A DNA stretch of 20,366 nucleotides. Origin: an uncultured Lachnospiraceae bacterium (GTDB taxonomy: Bacteria > Bacillota > Clostridia > Lachnospirales > Lachnospiraceae). The stretch spans positions 1 to 20,366 of the forward strand of contig CADBTX010000217.1 in assembly GCA_902797705.1 (NCBI GenBank), read 5' to 3'. A model generated the notes under the pieces. The model searched no databases, was not told where the DNA came from, and saw only the letters and a list, made by a program, of their open reading frames with translations. Below, piece by piece: positions 12,236 through 19,280 of the stretch (position 1 is its first letter; each line of letters begins with the position of its first letter). The translations under genes and the position numbers were made by a program.

Positions 12236-13474
12236 TCAATATTTAGCGAAGATCAGGCAGGCGTTGTGCCCGCCAAATCCCAGACTGTTGCTTAATACGT
12301 ACTTCAGATCGGCCTTGATGCCCTTGCCCGGTACATAGTCGAGATCGCACTCCGGGTCCGGAACCTTGTAATTAACCGTGGGAGGGATAAAGCCATGGCC
12401 TATGGCCTGTACGCAGAAGACTGCTTCCACTCCTCCGGCGCCCCCCAGCAGATGTCCCGTCATGGACTTGGTGCTGGAAACCTTAAGTTCCTTTGCATGA
12501 TCTCCAAAGACCTTCTTTATAGCCTTGGTCTCTCCGGCGTCATTGAGATGGGTGGAGGTTCCGTGGGCATTGATATAATCTATGTCATTGGCGCTTATTC
12601 CTGCGTCCTCTATGGCAAGCTCCATGCATCGCTTTCCTCCTTCTCCCTCAGGATCGGGAGCGGTCACATGATAGGCGTCACAGTTGGCACCGTAACCCAC
12701 GATCTCCGCAAGGATCTTTGCGCCTCTCTTCTTTGCATGTTCTTCCGACTCAAGAACCAGTACTCCGGCGCCCTCTCCCATTACAAATCCGCTTCTCTCA
12801 GCATCAAAGGGGATGCTGGCCCTGTCGGGATCCGTGGCGTGGCTTAAGGCTCTCATGCTGGCAAATCCTCCCACCGCTACGGGAGTGATGGTGGATTCTG
12901 TTCCGCCGCATAACATAACGTCCTCATAGCCGTCCCTTATCCTGTGAAAAGCATCACCTATGGCGTTGCTTCCACCTGCACAGGCAGTCACCGGACATGA
13001 ACACATGCCCTTCAGCCCGTATCTGATGGCTATGCTGGCTGCCGCCATATTCGCTATGGTCATGGGGATATAGTGAGGGTTTATCCGTTCAAAGCCCTTC
13101 TCCAGACCCCGGTCATGCTCTCTCTCAGTAAGCCCTATACCGCCTATGCCGCTGGAGAGGATGACTCCGGCCCTCTCATCCGGCGCCTCCTTTGACACCG
13201 AAAGGCCGCTCATCAGATAGGCTTCCTCCGCTGCATAGAGGGCGTATTGGGTAAAGAGGTCGCTGGTCCTCTCCTCCTTCTTTCCGAATTTCTCCGCGAA
13301 GTTGAGGCCCTTTACCTCTCCCGCCAGTTTGACGGTGTAATCCGTGGTGTCAAAACGGCTTATCTCACCTATGCCGTGACGTCCCTCTTCTATGGCTTTC
13401 CAGCTGTCCTCCGCATTGTTTCCAATAGGATTTACGGTTCCGATGCCCGTTACAACTACTCTTCTCTTTTCCAT
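12236..13474 (-). CDS. fabF: 3-oxoacyl-ACP synthase II FabF
   Basis: FabF condenses malonyl-ACP with a growing acyl-ACP. The 412-residue thiolase-fold protein has the Cys-His-His triad: C165 in VTACAGGSN, H304 in NAHGTSTHLND and H341 in STKSMTGHLLGG, and the C-terminal NSLGFGGHNACLIF loop. The ATG at 13474 has a strong AAGGAG that overlaps the fabG stop region, with 10 nt between genes. Nothing is unusual in length or motifs. As the only elongating KS in the window it must serve every cycle unless another is encoded elsewhere. Confidence 0.97.
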   Translation of the reverse strand: MEKRRVVVTGIGTVNPIGNNAEDSWKAIEEGRHGIGEISRFDTTDYTVKLAGEVKGLNFAEKFGKKEERTSDLFTQYALYAAEEAYLMSGLSVSKEAPDERAGVILSSGIGGIGLTEREHDRGLEKGFERINPHYIPMTIANMAAASIAIRYGLKGMCSCPVTACAGGSNAIGDAFHRIRDGYEDVMLCGGTESTITPVAVGGFASMRALSHATDPDRASIPFDAERSGFVMGEGAGVLVLESEEHAKKRGAKILAEIVGYGANCDAYHVTAPDPEGEGGKRCMELAIEDAGISANDIDYINAHGTSTHLNDAGETKAIKKVFGDHAKELKVSSTKSMTGHLLGGAGGVEAVFCVQAIGHGFIPPTVNYKVPDPECDLDYVPGKGIKADLKYVLSNSLGFGGHNACLIFAKY

Positions 13475-13484
13475 AAATCGCTCC

Positions 13485-14252
13485 TTATGCTCCCATTCCG
13501 CCGTCTACGCCGATAACCTGTCCGGTGATGTAGGCTGCTTCATCCGATGCCAGAAAGGCTGCCAGAGCCCCTACTTCTTCCGGCTTTCCTGCCCTCTTTA
13601 AGGGTATGGATTTTATCGTGGCGTCAATGGCCTTATCACTCATGCTCTTTGTCATGTCCGTATCGATATAGCCCGGTGCAATGGCATTGACTGTGATCTT
13701 CCTGCTGGCCAGCTCCTTGGCAAGGCTCTTTGTCAGTCCGATGACCGCGGCCTTACTTGCGGAATAATTGGTCTGTCCTGCATTTCCCCGTATCCCGACG
13801 ATGCTCGCCATATTTATTATCCTGCCGAAGCGTCTGCGCATCATAAGCTTCGCGGCTTCCCTGCAGCAGTAGAAGGTTCCTTTGAGATTCAGGTTCATCA
13901 CTTCGTCCAGATCCTCGGTCTTCATATTGAGGATCAGGCCGTCTCTGGTGATCCCCGCATTATTGACCAGAATATCCAGATGTCCCAGTTTTTCTTCCGC
14001 AGTCTTAATGAGCTTTGCAGCGCTCTCCTCATCTGAGACATCGGCCTGCTCAATAAATACGGGCAGATCCATGTCTGCTGTAGCGCAGAGCATGGCGGCC
14101 TCCTCAGCCGCATTGATATTTCCCGAATAGTTGATCATCACGGGATGTCCGGCTTTAGCCAGGGCCACAGCCACTGCTCTTCCGATACCCCTGCTGCCTC
14201 CGGTTATGAGAGCACAGGTCTTTTCATTCTGCTCCTTATTCTGCTCTTCCAT
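13485..14252 (-). CDS. fabG: 3-oxoacyl-ACP reductase FabG
   Basis: FabG reduces 3-oxoacyl-ACP with NADPH. It is a 255-residue short-chain dehydrogenase with the cofactor motif TGGSRGIG (residues 17-24), NNAG (97-100), the catalytic S150, Y163 and K167, and the conserved NAIAPGYIDTDMT and GQVIGVDGGM segments. An N-terminal lead of about 12 charged residues (MEEQNKEQNEKT) is slightly longer than usual. The ATG at 14252 follows the fabD stop by 1 nt, with AAGG inside the fabD end, so translation is probably coupled. Confidence 0.96.
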   Translation of the reverse strand: MEEQNKEQNEKTCALITGGSRGIGRAVAVALAKAGHPVMINYSGNINAAEEAAMLCATADMDLPVFIEQADVSDEESAAKLIKTAEEKLGHLDILVNNAGITRDGLILNMKTEDLDEVMNLNLKGTFYCCREAAKLMMRRRFGRIINMASIVGIRGNAGQTNYSASKAAVIGLTKSLAKELASRKITVNAIAPGYIDTDMTKSMSDKAIDATIKSIPLKRAGKPEEVGALAAFLASDEAAYITGQVIGVDGGMGA

Positions 14253-14253
14253 C

Positions 14254-15192
14254 TTATAACCCTTCCTTCAATGTATTGATATCTTCAGCGTTTTCAATGT
14301 TAAAGATCCTGTAATCCTTTATATCCAGGGCTTTGGCGGTCTTCCTCACAAAACCGCTGAGAGCCTTGCCGGGTCCGATCTCCACAAAAGTATCCACCTT
14401 CAGTTCGAAGAGACGCCGCAGGGTGTCCTCCATCCGGACGCTCCTTTGAACCTGCATTTTAAGGAGCTCGGGGATCGAGTCGCTTTCTGCCTTTTCATGC
14501 CCCAGATAATTAAAGAGCACCGGTATCTTCATGTCCCCGAATTCGATCTTCTTAAAATATTCAAAAAGCTTATCTCCTGCAGGGGCCATGATCTCTGTAT
14601 GGAAGGGTCCGCTGACCTTCAGCTCCACGGTCCGTCTTGCCCCGGCTTCACCGCAGAGGGCGGCCGCCTTATCCACGGCTTTCTTTTCCCCTCCGATAAC
14701 AGTCTGTCCCGGGCAGTTCAGATTGCATATCTGGACGATCCCTTCATCCTTTGCCGCATTGCAGCATTCCTCGATCTTCTCTATGGGAAGGGCCAGTATC
14801 GCTGTCATTCCCGAATCCACTCCTTTAGAGCATTCCGCCATGACCTTTCCACGGAAGGCCACGGTTTCAACCGCTGTCTTTCCGTCAAAGACCCCGGCCT
14901 TTGAAAGAGCCGAATACTCTCCCAGGGAAAGCCCTGCCACGTAATCCGGATCCTTTATCCCAAGTTCTTCAAATACCCCGTTGACTCCCGCTGCAAAAGC
15001 TGTCATGCAGGGCTGGGTATACTCGGTCTCATTTATAAGCCCGTCAGGATCCTCAAAGCAGATCTTCTTTATGTCAAAATCCAGTTCAGGCTCGTCAAAG
15101 GCCTTCCGGAAGGAAGCGTACTTTTCATACAGATCCTTTCCCATTCCGGCCACCTGGCTTCCCTGTCCCGCATACAGAAATGCTGTTTTCAT
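14254..15192 (-). CDS. fabD: Malonyl-CoA:ACP transacylase FabD
   Basis: FabD transfers malonate from CoA to the phosphopantetheine arm of ACP. The 312-residue protein begins MKTAFLYAGQGSQ and has the nucleophile S89 in GLSLGEYSAL and the catalytic H198 in SGPFHTEIM. I placed the start at ATG 15192, which has AAGGAG 8 nt upstream; an open frame continues 27 codons further to 15273 but overlaps the end of fabK and has no conserved residues. A 55-nt spacer separates it from fabK and contains the 12-bp palindrome at 15217-15228. AccA/AccD provide its malonyl-CoA in the same operon. Confidence 0.95.
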   Translation of the reverse strand: MKTAFLYAGQGSQVAGMGKDLYEKYASFRKAFDEPELDFDIKKICFEDPDGLINETEYTQPCMTAFAAGVNGVFEELGIKDPDYVAGLSLGEYSALSKAGVFDGKTAVETVAFRGKVMAECSKGVDSGMTAILALPIEKIEECCNAAKDEGIVQICNLNCPGQTVIGGEKKAVDKAAALCGEAGARRTVELKVSGPFHTEIMAPAGDKLFEYFKKIEFGDMKIPVLFNYLGHEKAESDSIPELLKMQVQRSVRMEDTLRRLFELKVDTFVEIGPGKALSGFVRKTAKALDIKDYRIFNIENAEDINTLKEGL

Positions 15193-15216
15193 GATCAATG
15201 CTCCTTTCTTTTTTAA

Positions 15217-15228
15217 GAGCCGCGGCTC
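15217..15228. repeat. 12-bp perfect palindrome between fabK and fabD
   Basis: GAGCCGCGGCTC is self-complementary. In the minus-strand mRNA part of it can also pair with a GCGGGCT stretch just upstream, so a small hairpin may form before the fabD ribosome site. Its function is unknown. Confidence 0.3.
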
Positions 15229-15247
15229 AAAGCCCGCTTCGCGAAAT

Positions 15248-16150
15248 TCAGAATTCTCCGCAGATATCCTCAAAGATCGCCCGGAGGGACCTGAGTTCAG
15301 TGATCTGACCGCAGGTCTGGCCCGCCATCAGGCTTCCGTTATCAGTATCTCCGTCAAAGACGGCCTTTCTCAGGCTTCCGAGGGTGAACTGCTCCAGCTC
15401 ATCTCTTCCCGCGCCCCTTTTCTCTTCCTTCATATAAGCTCTGGCCATCTTGTTCTTCAGGATCCTCACCGGCGCATTCACGCTTCTTCCGGTTACGACG
15501 GTGTCGCTGCCCTTTGCCTTGATGAGTGCGTTCTTATAATTCTCATGGATAGGGCACTCCAGACTTCCCAGGAGGCAGGTTCCCACCTGAACCCCTATGG
15601 CGCCCAGGGCAAGAGCCGCTTTGAACTGTCTCCTGTCCGCGATGCCGCCTGCTGCGATAACGGGCACATCCACGGTATCACAGACCTGGGGAACCAGGGT
15701 CATGGTGGTCATCTCTCCCACATGGCCTCCGCTTTCTGTTCCCTCCGCGATAATGGCATCTGCGCCGCAGTCGACCAGATGCTTTGCGAGTATGGGTGCC
15801 GCAACCACCGGTATAACTGTTATTCCCGCTGCTTTCCATGCATCCATGTATTTTCCGGGATTTCCGGCTCCGGTTGTAACCACCTTGATCCCTTCATCTA
15901 TCACTGTCCTGGCCAGATTGTCCACATCAGGATTCATGAGCATTATATTCACGCCGAAGGGCTTATCCGTCTTTTCCCTGCACTTTCTGATCTCTTCCTT
16001 CAGTCCTTCCGCGTTCATGCCGCCTACGCCGATAAGTCCGAAGGCTCCCGCATTTGAGCAGTCTGCCGCAAAAGACCCTGTGGCGATATTTGCCATTCCG
16101 CCCTGTATCACAGGAAACTCTGTCCCCAGTATCTCGTTAAGATATCTCAC
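15248..16150 (-). CDS. fabK: FMN-dependent enoyl-ACP reductase II FabK
   Basis: FabK performs the last step of each elongation cycle, reducing enoyl-ACP with NAD(P)H through FMN; it replaces FabI in many Firmicutes and is insensitive to triclosan. The 300-residue TIM-barrel protein of the nitronate-monooxygenase/2-nitropropane dioxygenase superfamily shows FPVIQGGMA (12-20), the GGHVGE motif (141-146, H143 is the residue expected at the active site), and the phosphate-binding PVIAAGGIADRRQ. Context separates it from true nitronate monooxygenases. The start is GTG at 16150, overlapping the fabH stop by 4 nt (GTGA), with a GGGAGAGGA ribosome site. No FabI or FabL is in the window. Confidence 0.94.
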   Translation of the reverse strand: MRYLNEILGTEFPVIQGGMANIATGSFAADCSNAGAFGLIGVGGMNAEGLKEEIRKCREKTDKPFGVNIMLMNPDVDNLARTVIDEGIKVVTTGAGNPGKYMDAWKAAGITVIPVVAAPILAKHLVDCGADAIIAEGTESGGHVGEMTTMTLVPQVCDTVDVPVIAAGGIADRRQFKAALALGAIGVQVGTCLLGSLECPIHENYKNALIKAKGSDTVVTGRSVNAPVRILKNKMARAYMKEEKRGAGRDELEQFTLGSLRKAVFDGDTDNGSLMAGQTCGQITELRSLRAIFEDICGEF

Positions 16151-17103
16151 TTCTTTTCCTCTCCCTTGAATCTAAGCATTGCGCCGGCCATGGTAAGTCC
16201 GCCGCCAAAGCCCACCAGCATAAGATTGTCCCCGGTCTTTATCATGCCCTTTTCCCACATCTCGTTCATGGCAGTAGGTACCGAGGCTGCGCTGGTATTT
16301 CCGTAATGCTCCATATTCTTGTAGAATTTCTCTGTAGGAGCCTTGTATTTCTTTATCACATGATCGATTATCCGGGCATTGGCCTGGTGGCATATGCAGT
16401 GGTCCACATCCTCCATGGTCTTTCCGCTCTTTTCAAATATGGCGTTCATTACCTTCGGGATCGCTGCCACCGCAAATCTGAAAACAGCCTTTCCGTCCAT
16501 GTGCACGGTGGAGCTCTTAGAACCAACTCCCTCTATATAGATCTCCAGTCCTCCCTTGACGCCCAGATAATTGTCATAGGGAAGCCCTTCTTCAGCCCTT
16601 ATTACCGCTGCTCCCGCTCCGTCTCCGAAGAGCACGCAGGTGCTGCGGTCTGTCATGTCAATAACCTTTGACAGCTGCTCCACACCGATCACGATGCCGT
16701 ACTTCTTGTCTCCTGCGGACAACAGCCCCCTCGCGACCTCCAGTCCGTAGATAAAGCCTGCACAGGCCGCGTTTATATCCAACACCGGGATGTCCTCGGG
16801 AAGCCCCATCTCCTTCTGTATGAGACAGGCCGTACTCGGAGACGCATAGGTGGGAGTAACAGTGGCGCAGACCACGCAGCCCACTTCCTCACGGGATATA
16901 CCTGCCCTTTCAAATGCCTGCTTTGCGGCATCCGTGGCAAGCTTCAGATTGTTTTCGTCACCCTCGCAGAAGTGTCTCTCACGGATACCGGTCCTGGTGA
17001 AGATCCACTCGTCATCGGTCTCCACTATCTTTGCAAAATCGTCATTGGTCATCACCTTTGAGGGGATCCCCGCTCCGGTGGATATGATCTCTATTCCCTT
17101 CAT
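16147..17103 (-). CDS. fabH: 3-oxoacyl-ACP synthase III FabH
   Basis: FabH starts each chain by condensing an acyl-CoA primer with malonyl-ACP; the primer preference (acetyl or branched) sets straight- or branched-chain lipids and cannot be read by eye. The 318-residue protein has the Cys-His-Asn triad: C114 in NAACAGF, H239 in CHQANARI, N269 in YGNTSAAS, plus the Arg-rich RTGIRERH loop. The ATG at 17103 follows accA by 5 nt; the nearest ribosome site is a GGGAG about 13 nt upstream, so initiation may depend on coupling with accA. Confidence 0.96.
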   Translation of the reverse strand: MKGIEIISTGAGIPSKVMTNDDFAKIVETDDEWIFTRTGIRERHFCEGDENNLKLATDAAKQAFERAGISREEVGCVVCATVTPTYASPSTACLIQKEMGLPEDIPVLDINAACAGFIYGLEVARGLLSAGDKKYGIVIGVEQLSKVIDMTDRSTCVLFGDGAGAAVIRAEEGLPYDNYLGVKGGLEIYIEGVGSKSSTVHMDGKAVFRFAVAAIPKVMNAIFEKSGKTMEDVDHCICHQANARIIDHVIKKYKAPTEKFYKNMEHYGNTSAASVPTAMNEMWEKGMIKTGDNLMLVGFGGGLTMAGAMLRFKGEEKK

Positions 17104-17108
17104 CTTTT

Positions 17109-18032
17109 CTAATGCATCTCCCTGAATTTCTTCCTTCTGTCCCGTAAGAGTTCCTCCGGGGACATAGCCATAAGTGCCGAAAGATTCTTTTCGATGGCCA
17201 TATCCATGCTTCCAAAGAGCCGCTTCGGATTTTCCTGTCCTCCTCCGAGAGGCTCGGGGATAACCTCATCACAGACTCCGGCATCTCTTATATCATCCGC
17301 CGTAAGCTTCATGATATCGCAGGCCTCCGCGTGCCTTCCGGAATCCTTCCAGAGTATGCTGGCAAAGCCCTCGGGACTTAATACGGAATAAACAGCGTAT
17401 TCCAACATAAGAAGCCTGTTGCAGACTCCTATGGCCAGCGCTCCTCCGGAGCTTCCCTCACCTGTTACGATGGATATGATCGGAACGTGGAAACTGCTCA
17501 TCTTAGCCATGTTTCTGGCTATGGCTTCGCCCTGTCCGTGCTCCTCTGCGTCTATACCGGGAAAAGCCCCCGGAGTATCGATAAAGGTGATTATGGGACG
17601 GCCGAACTTCTCTGCCTGCTCCATTATCCTCAAAGCCTTTCTGTAACCCTCGGGCTTGGCCATTCCGAAATTATAGGCCACGTTCTCCTCTGCGGTATGG
17701 CCCTTTCTGTGGCCCACCACACTCACCGGGATACCATGAAATCTGGCTATCCCGCCGTATATCGCAGGGTCGTCATCATAGAGATGGTCCCCCTTCTGCT
17801 GGAAAAAGTCGGTAAACAACGCACCGATAAAATCGTCGATATGGGGTCTCTCTATCTTCCTTGCCAGAAAGACCTTATCTTCTGCCGTAAGATTGACACA
17901 GGGCCTTAAAGCCTTTGCCTTCTCCATGGAAAGATCCAGCATCTGCTGGTCATTATCATCCACACCCTCCGAACGGAGTTCATCCATACGGTGCTTTATC
18001 CTGTCCGCTTCCAAAAGCGATTCTCTTATCAT
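17109..18032 (-). CDS. accA: Acetyl-CoA carboxylase carboxyltransferase subunit alpha
   Basis: AccA and AccD form the carboxyltransferase that moves CO2 from biotinylated AccB to acetyl-CoA, making malonyl-CoA. The 307-residue protein has the crotonase-type core with GHRKGHTAEENVAYNFGMAKPEGYRKALR, IDTPGAFPGIDAEEHGQGEAIARN, and the oxyanion-hole region GEGSSGGALAIG. The ATG at 18032 overlaps the accD stop (ATGA) and has a strong GGAGG 6 nt upstream. The normal clostridial order places accD-accA at the end of the fab cluster after accC; here they precede fabH. The genes for the biotin carboxylase and the biotin carrier are absent from the window. Confidence 0.96.
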   Translation of the reverse strand: MIRESLLEADRIKHRMDELRSEGVDDNDQQMLDLSMEKAKALRPCVNLTAEDKVFLARKIERPHIDDFIGALFTDFFQQKGDHLYDDDPAIYGGIARFHGIPVSVVGHRKGHTAEENVAYNFGMAKPEGYRKALRIMEQAEKFGRPIITFIDTPGAFPGIDAEEHGQGEAIARNMAKMSSFHVPIISIVTGEGSSGGALAIGVCNRLLMLEYAVYSVLSPEGFASILWKDSGRHAEACDIMKLTADDIRDAGVCDEVIPEPLGGGQENPKRLFGSMDMAIEKNLSALMAMSPEELLRDRRKKFREMH

Positions 18033-18877
18033 GCTCTGCCTCCAACCCCGGAATCCTGATGAAGCTTCAGGATGTCATAGAGAACTTCCTTCAGTTCCTG
18101 CCTTTTTACTATCCTGTCCACAAAGCCGTGTTTATAGAGATATTCCGCTCTCTGGAAACCCTTGGGAAGCTTGACTCCTATAGTCTGCTCAATGACCCTC
18201 GGTCCCGCGAATCCAATAAGGGCACCGGGTTCGGCCAGAGTTATATCTCCAAGGGTCGCAAAACTCGCCGTCACTCCCCCTGTGGTAGGGTGGGTAAGAC
18301 AGCTTATATACAGCCCTCCTCTTTCAGAAAACTCCTGCACTGCAGAACTTGTCTTTGCCATCTGCATAAGAGAGTGGATACCCTCCTGCATCCTGGCGCC
18401 GCCGCTGGCAGCAAAGATTATGAGAGGAAGCTTTTCCCTGCCCGCGGTCTCCACGGCCCTCGTAACCTTTTCTCCCACAATGCTGCTCATGCTTCCCATA
18501 AAGAAACGGGTGTCAAGAACAACTGCCACCACCTTTATGCCGTTGATACGGCCGAAGGCGGTTACCGCAGACTCCTTTAAGCCCGTCTTCTTTTCAAGCC
18601 TTTTTGCCTTATCCGCATATCCCGGAAAATCCAGAGGATCCTTTGCCGAAAGGTCCTTATTGAAATCCTGTCTGCTGCCCGGATCAAAGATAAGATCCAG
18701 ACGCTGATCCGCTGTCATTGCCTGATAGCGTCCGCAAAAAGGACAGATATTCATATTGTCGGTCCAGACCTGTCTCACGGCCCTTCTTCCGCATGCCTTA
18801 CAGTTCACATAGTCCGGTGCCAGCTTCTTGGTCACCGTCCTTAAGACAGATCTGATCGAAAGCTCTTCCTTTTCCAT
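18029..18877 (-). CDS. accD: Acetyl-CoA carboxylase carboxyltransferase subunit beta
   Basis: AccD is the zinc-ribbon partner of AccA. The 282-residue protein carries the four-cysteine ribbon C26/C29 (VNCKACG) and C45/C48 (ICPFCG), then the crotonase-type core with FFMGSMSSIVGEK, GGARMQEGIHSLMQMAKTS, and HPTTGGVTASFATLGD. I chose ATG at 18877, 2 nt after the acpP stop; a reading from TTG at 18883 would overlap acpP and add only two residues. The ribosome site is weak (AGG inside the acpP end), so coupling to acpP is likely. The length is typical. Confidence 0.96.
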   Translation of the reverse strand: MEKEELSIRSVLRTVTKKLAPDYVNCKACGRRAVRQVWTDNMNICPFCGRYQAMTADQRLDLIFDPGSRQDFNKDLSAKDPLDFPGYADKAKRLEKKTGLKESAVTAFGRINGIKVVAVVLDTRFFMGSMSSIVGEKVTRAVETAGREKLPLIIFAASGGARMQEGIHSLMQMAKTSSAVQEFSERGGLYISCLTHPTTGGVTASFATLGDITLAEPGALIGFAGPRVIEQTIGVKLPKGFQRAEYLYKHGFVDRIVKRQELKEVLYDILKLHQDSGVGGRA

Positions 18878-18879
18878 TA

Positions 18880-19110
18880 TCAACCTGCTGCTTCTTTAAG
18901 ATACTCTACGATATCGCCAACTGTCTGAAGCTTTGCCAGAGTCTCGTCAGGGATCTTGATATCAAGCGCTTCCTCAAATGCCATGTGAAGCTCCACAAGA
19001 TCGAGTGAATCAGCTTCAAGATCGTCCATAATGTTTGCTTCGGGCGTTACCTGATCCTCATCACATCCAAGGGTGTCTACAATGATCCTCTTTACCTCTT
19101 CAAATTCCAT
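18880..19110 (-). CDS. acpP: Acyl carrier protein
   Basis: The acyl carrier protein holds the growing chain on a phosphopantetheine arm attached to Ser35 in the DSLDLVEL motif. At 76 residues, strongly acidic and with four predicted helices, it is a standard ACP. I placed the start at ATG 19110 ([10 protein letters not shown]), with AAGGAG 11 nt upstream; TTG at 19119 lies only 2 nt after the same box and is unlikely. It is the first gene of the operon, and a strong leader with two palindromes precedes it. Leading the operon with acpP suits a protein needed in large molar excess. Confidence 0.96.
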   Translation of the reverse strand: MEFEEVKRIIVDTLGCDEDQVTPEANIMDDLEADSLDLVELHMAFEEALDIKIPDETLAKLQTVGDIVEYLKEAAG

Positions 19111-19153
19111 ATCCTTCAAATCTCCTTTTGCTTTTTCCGGCCGCTGCCGTATG

Positions 19154-19168
19154 TGGTTTTAAAAACCA
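19154..19168. repeat. 15-bp palindrome in the acpP leader
   Basis: TGGTTTTAAAAACCA is symmetric around one central base. It is 44 nt before the acpP start. The loop would be too small for an RNA hairpin, so a protein-binding site is the more likely reading, or chance in A/T-rich DNA. Confidence 0.3.
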
Positions 19169-19187
19169 TATTATGTAGTAATAAAAG

Positions 19188-19231
19188 TTCAAGGTAATTT
19201 AGATAAAAATTTTTTACTAAATTACCTTGAA
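19188..19231. promoter_or_regulatory. 44-bp near-perfect palindrome at the fab operon promoter
   Basis: Arms TTCAAGGTAATTTAG (19188-19202) and CTAAATTACCTTGAA (19217-19231) are perfectly inverted; after two symmetric mismatches the central AAAAATTTTT also pairs, giving 40 of 44 symmetric positions. It covers the predicted transcription start and the first 40 nt of the leader. It may be an operator for two regulator dimers (the MarR protein at 11226 is the obvious candidate), a 5'-terminal mRNA stem, or, less likely given the weak T-run, a terminator of the upstream gene. Confidence 0.6.
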
Positions 19232-19232
19232 A

Positions 19233-19261
19233 TAAATACCTCATATTTTGTTTCTTGTCAA
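19233..19261 (-). promoter_or_regulatory. Candidate fab operon promoter
   Basis: A perfect TTGACA (19256-19261) and TATTTA (19233-19238) lie 17 nt apart on the minus strand. The -10 is poor, which would suit an activated or tightly repressed promoter. The predicted start, near 19226, is inside the large palindrome. Confidence 0.45.
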
Positions 19262-19280
19262 GTGCCTGCTCAAAAATACA

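Noticed and set aside
15193..15273. Extended fabD start
   Set aside because: The frame overlaps the fabK end and lacks a ribosome site, while ATG 15192 has AAGGAG and the family N-terminus.
14981..16057. Long plus-strand open frame of 358 codons opposite fabK and fabD
   Set aside because: It is antisense to two well-supported genes, has no ribosome site and no family-like motifs; it arises from the codon bias of the genes on the other strand.
19188..19231. Intrinsic terminator of the methyl-accepting-type gene
   Set aside because: The stem is A/T-rich and followed by only a short broken T stretch; its overlap with the predicted operon start suits an operator or 5' stem better, although not excluded.
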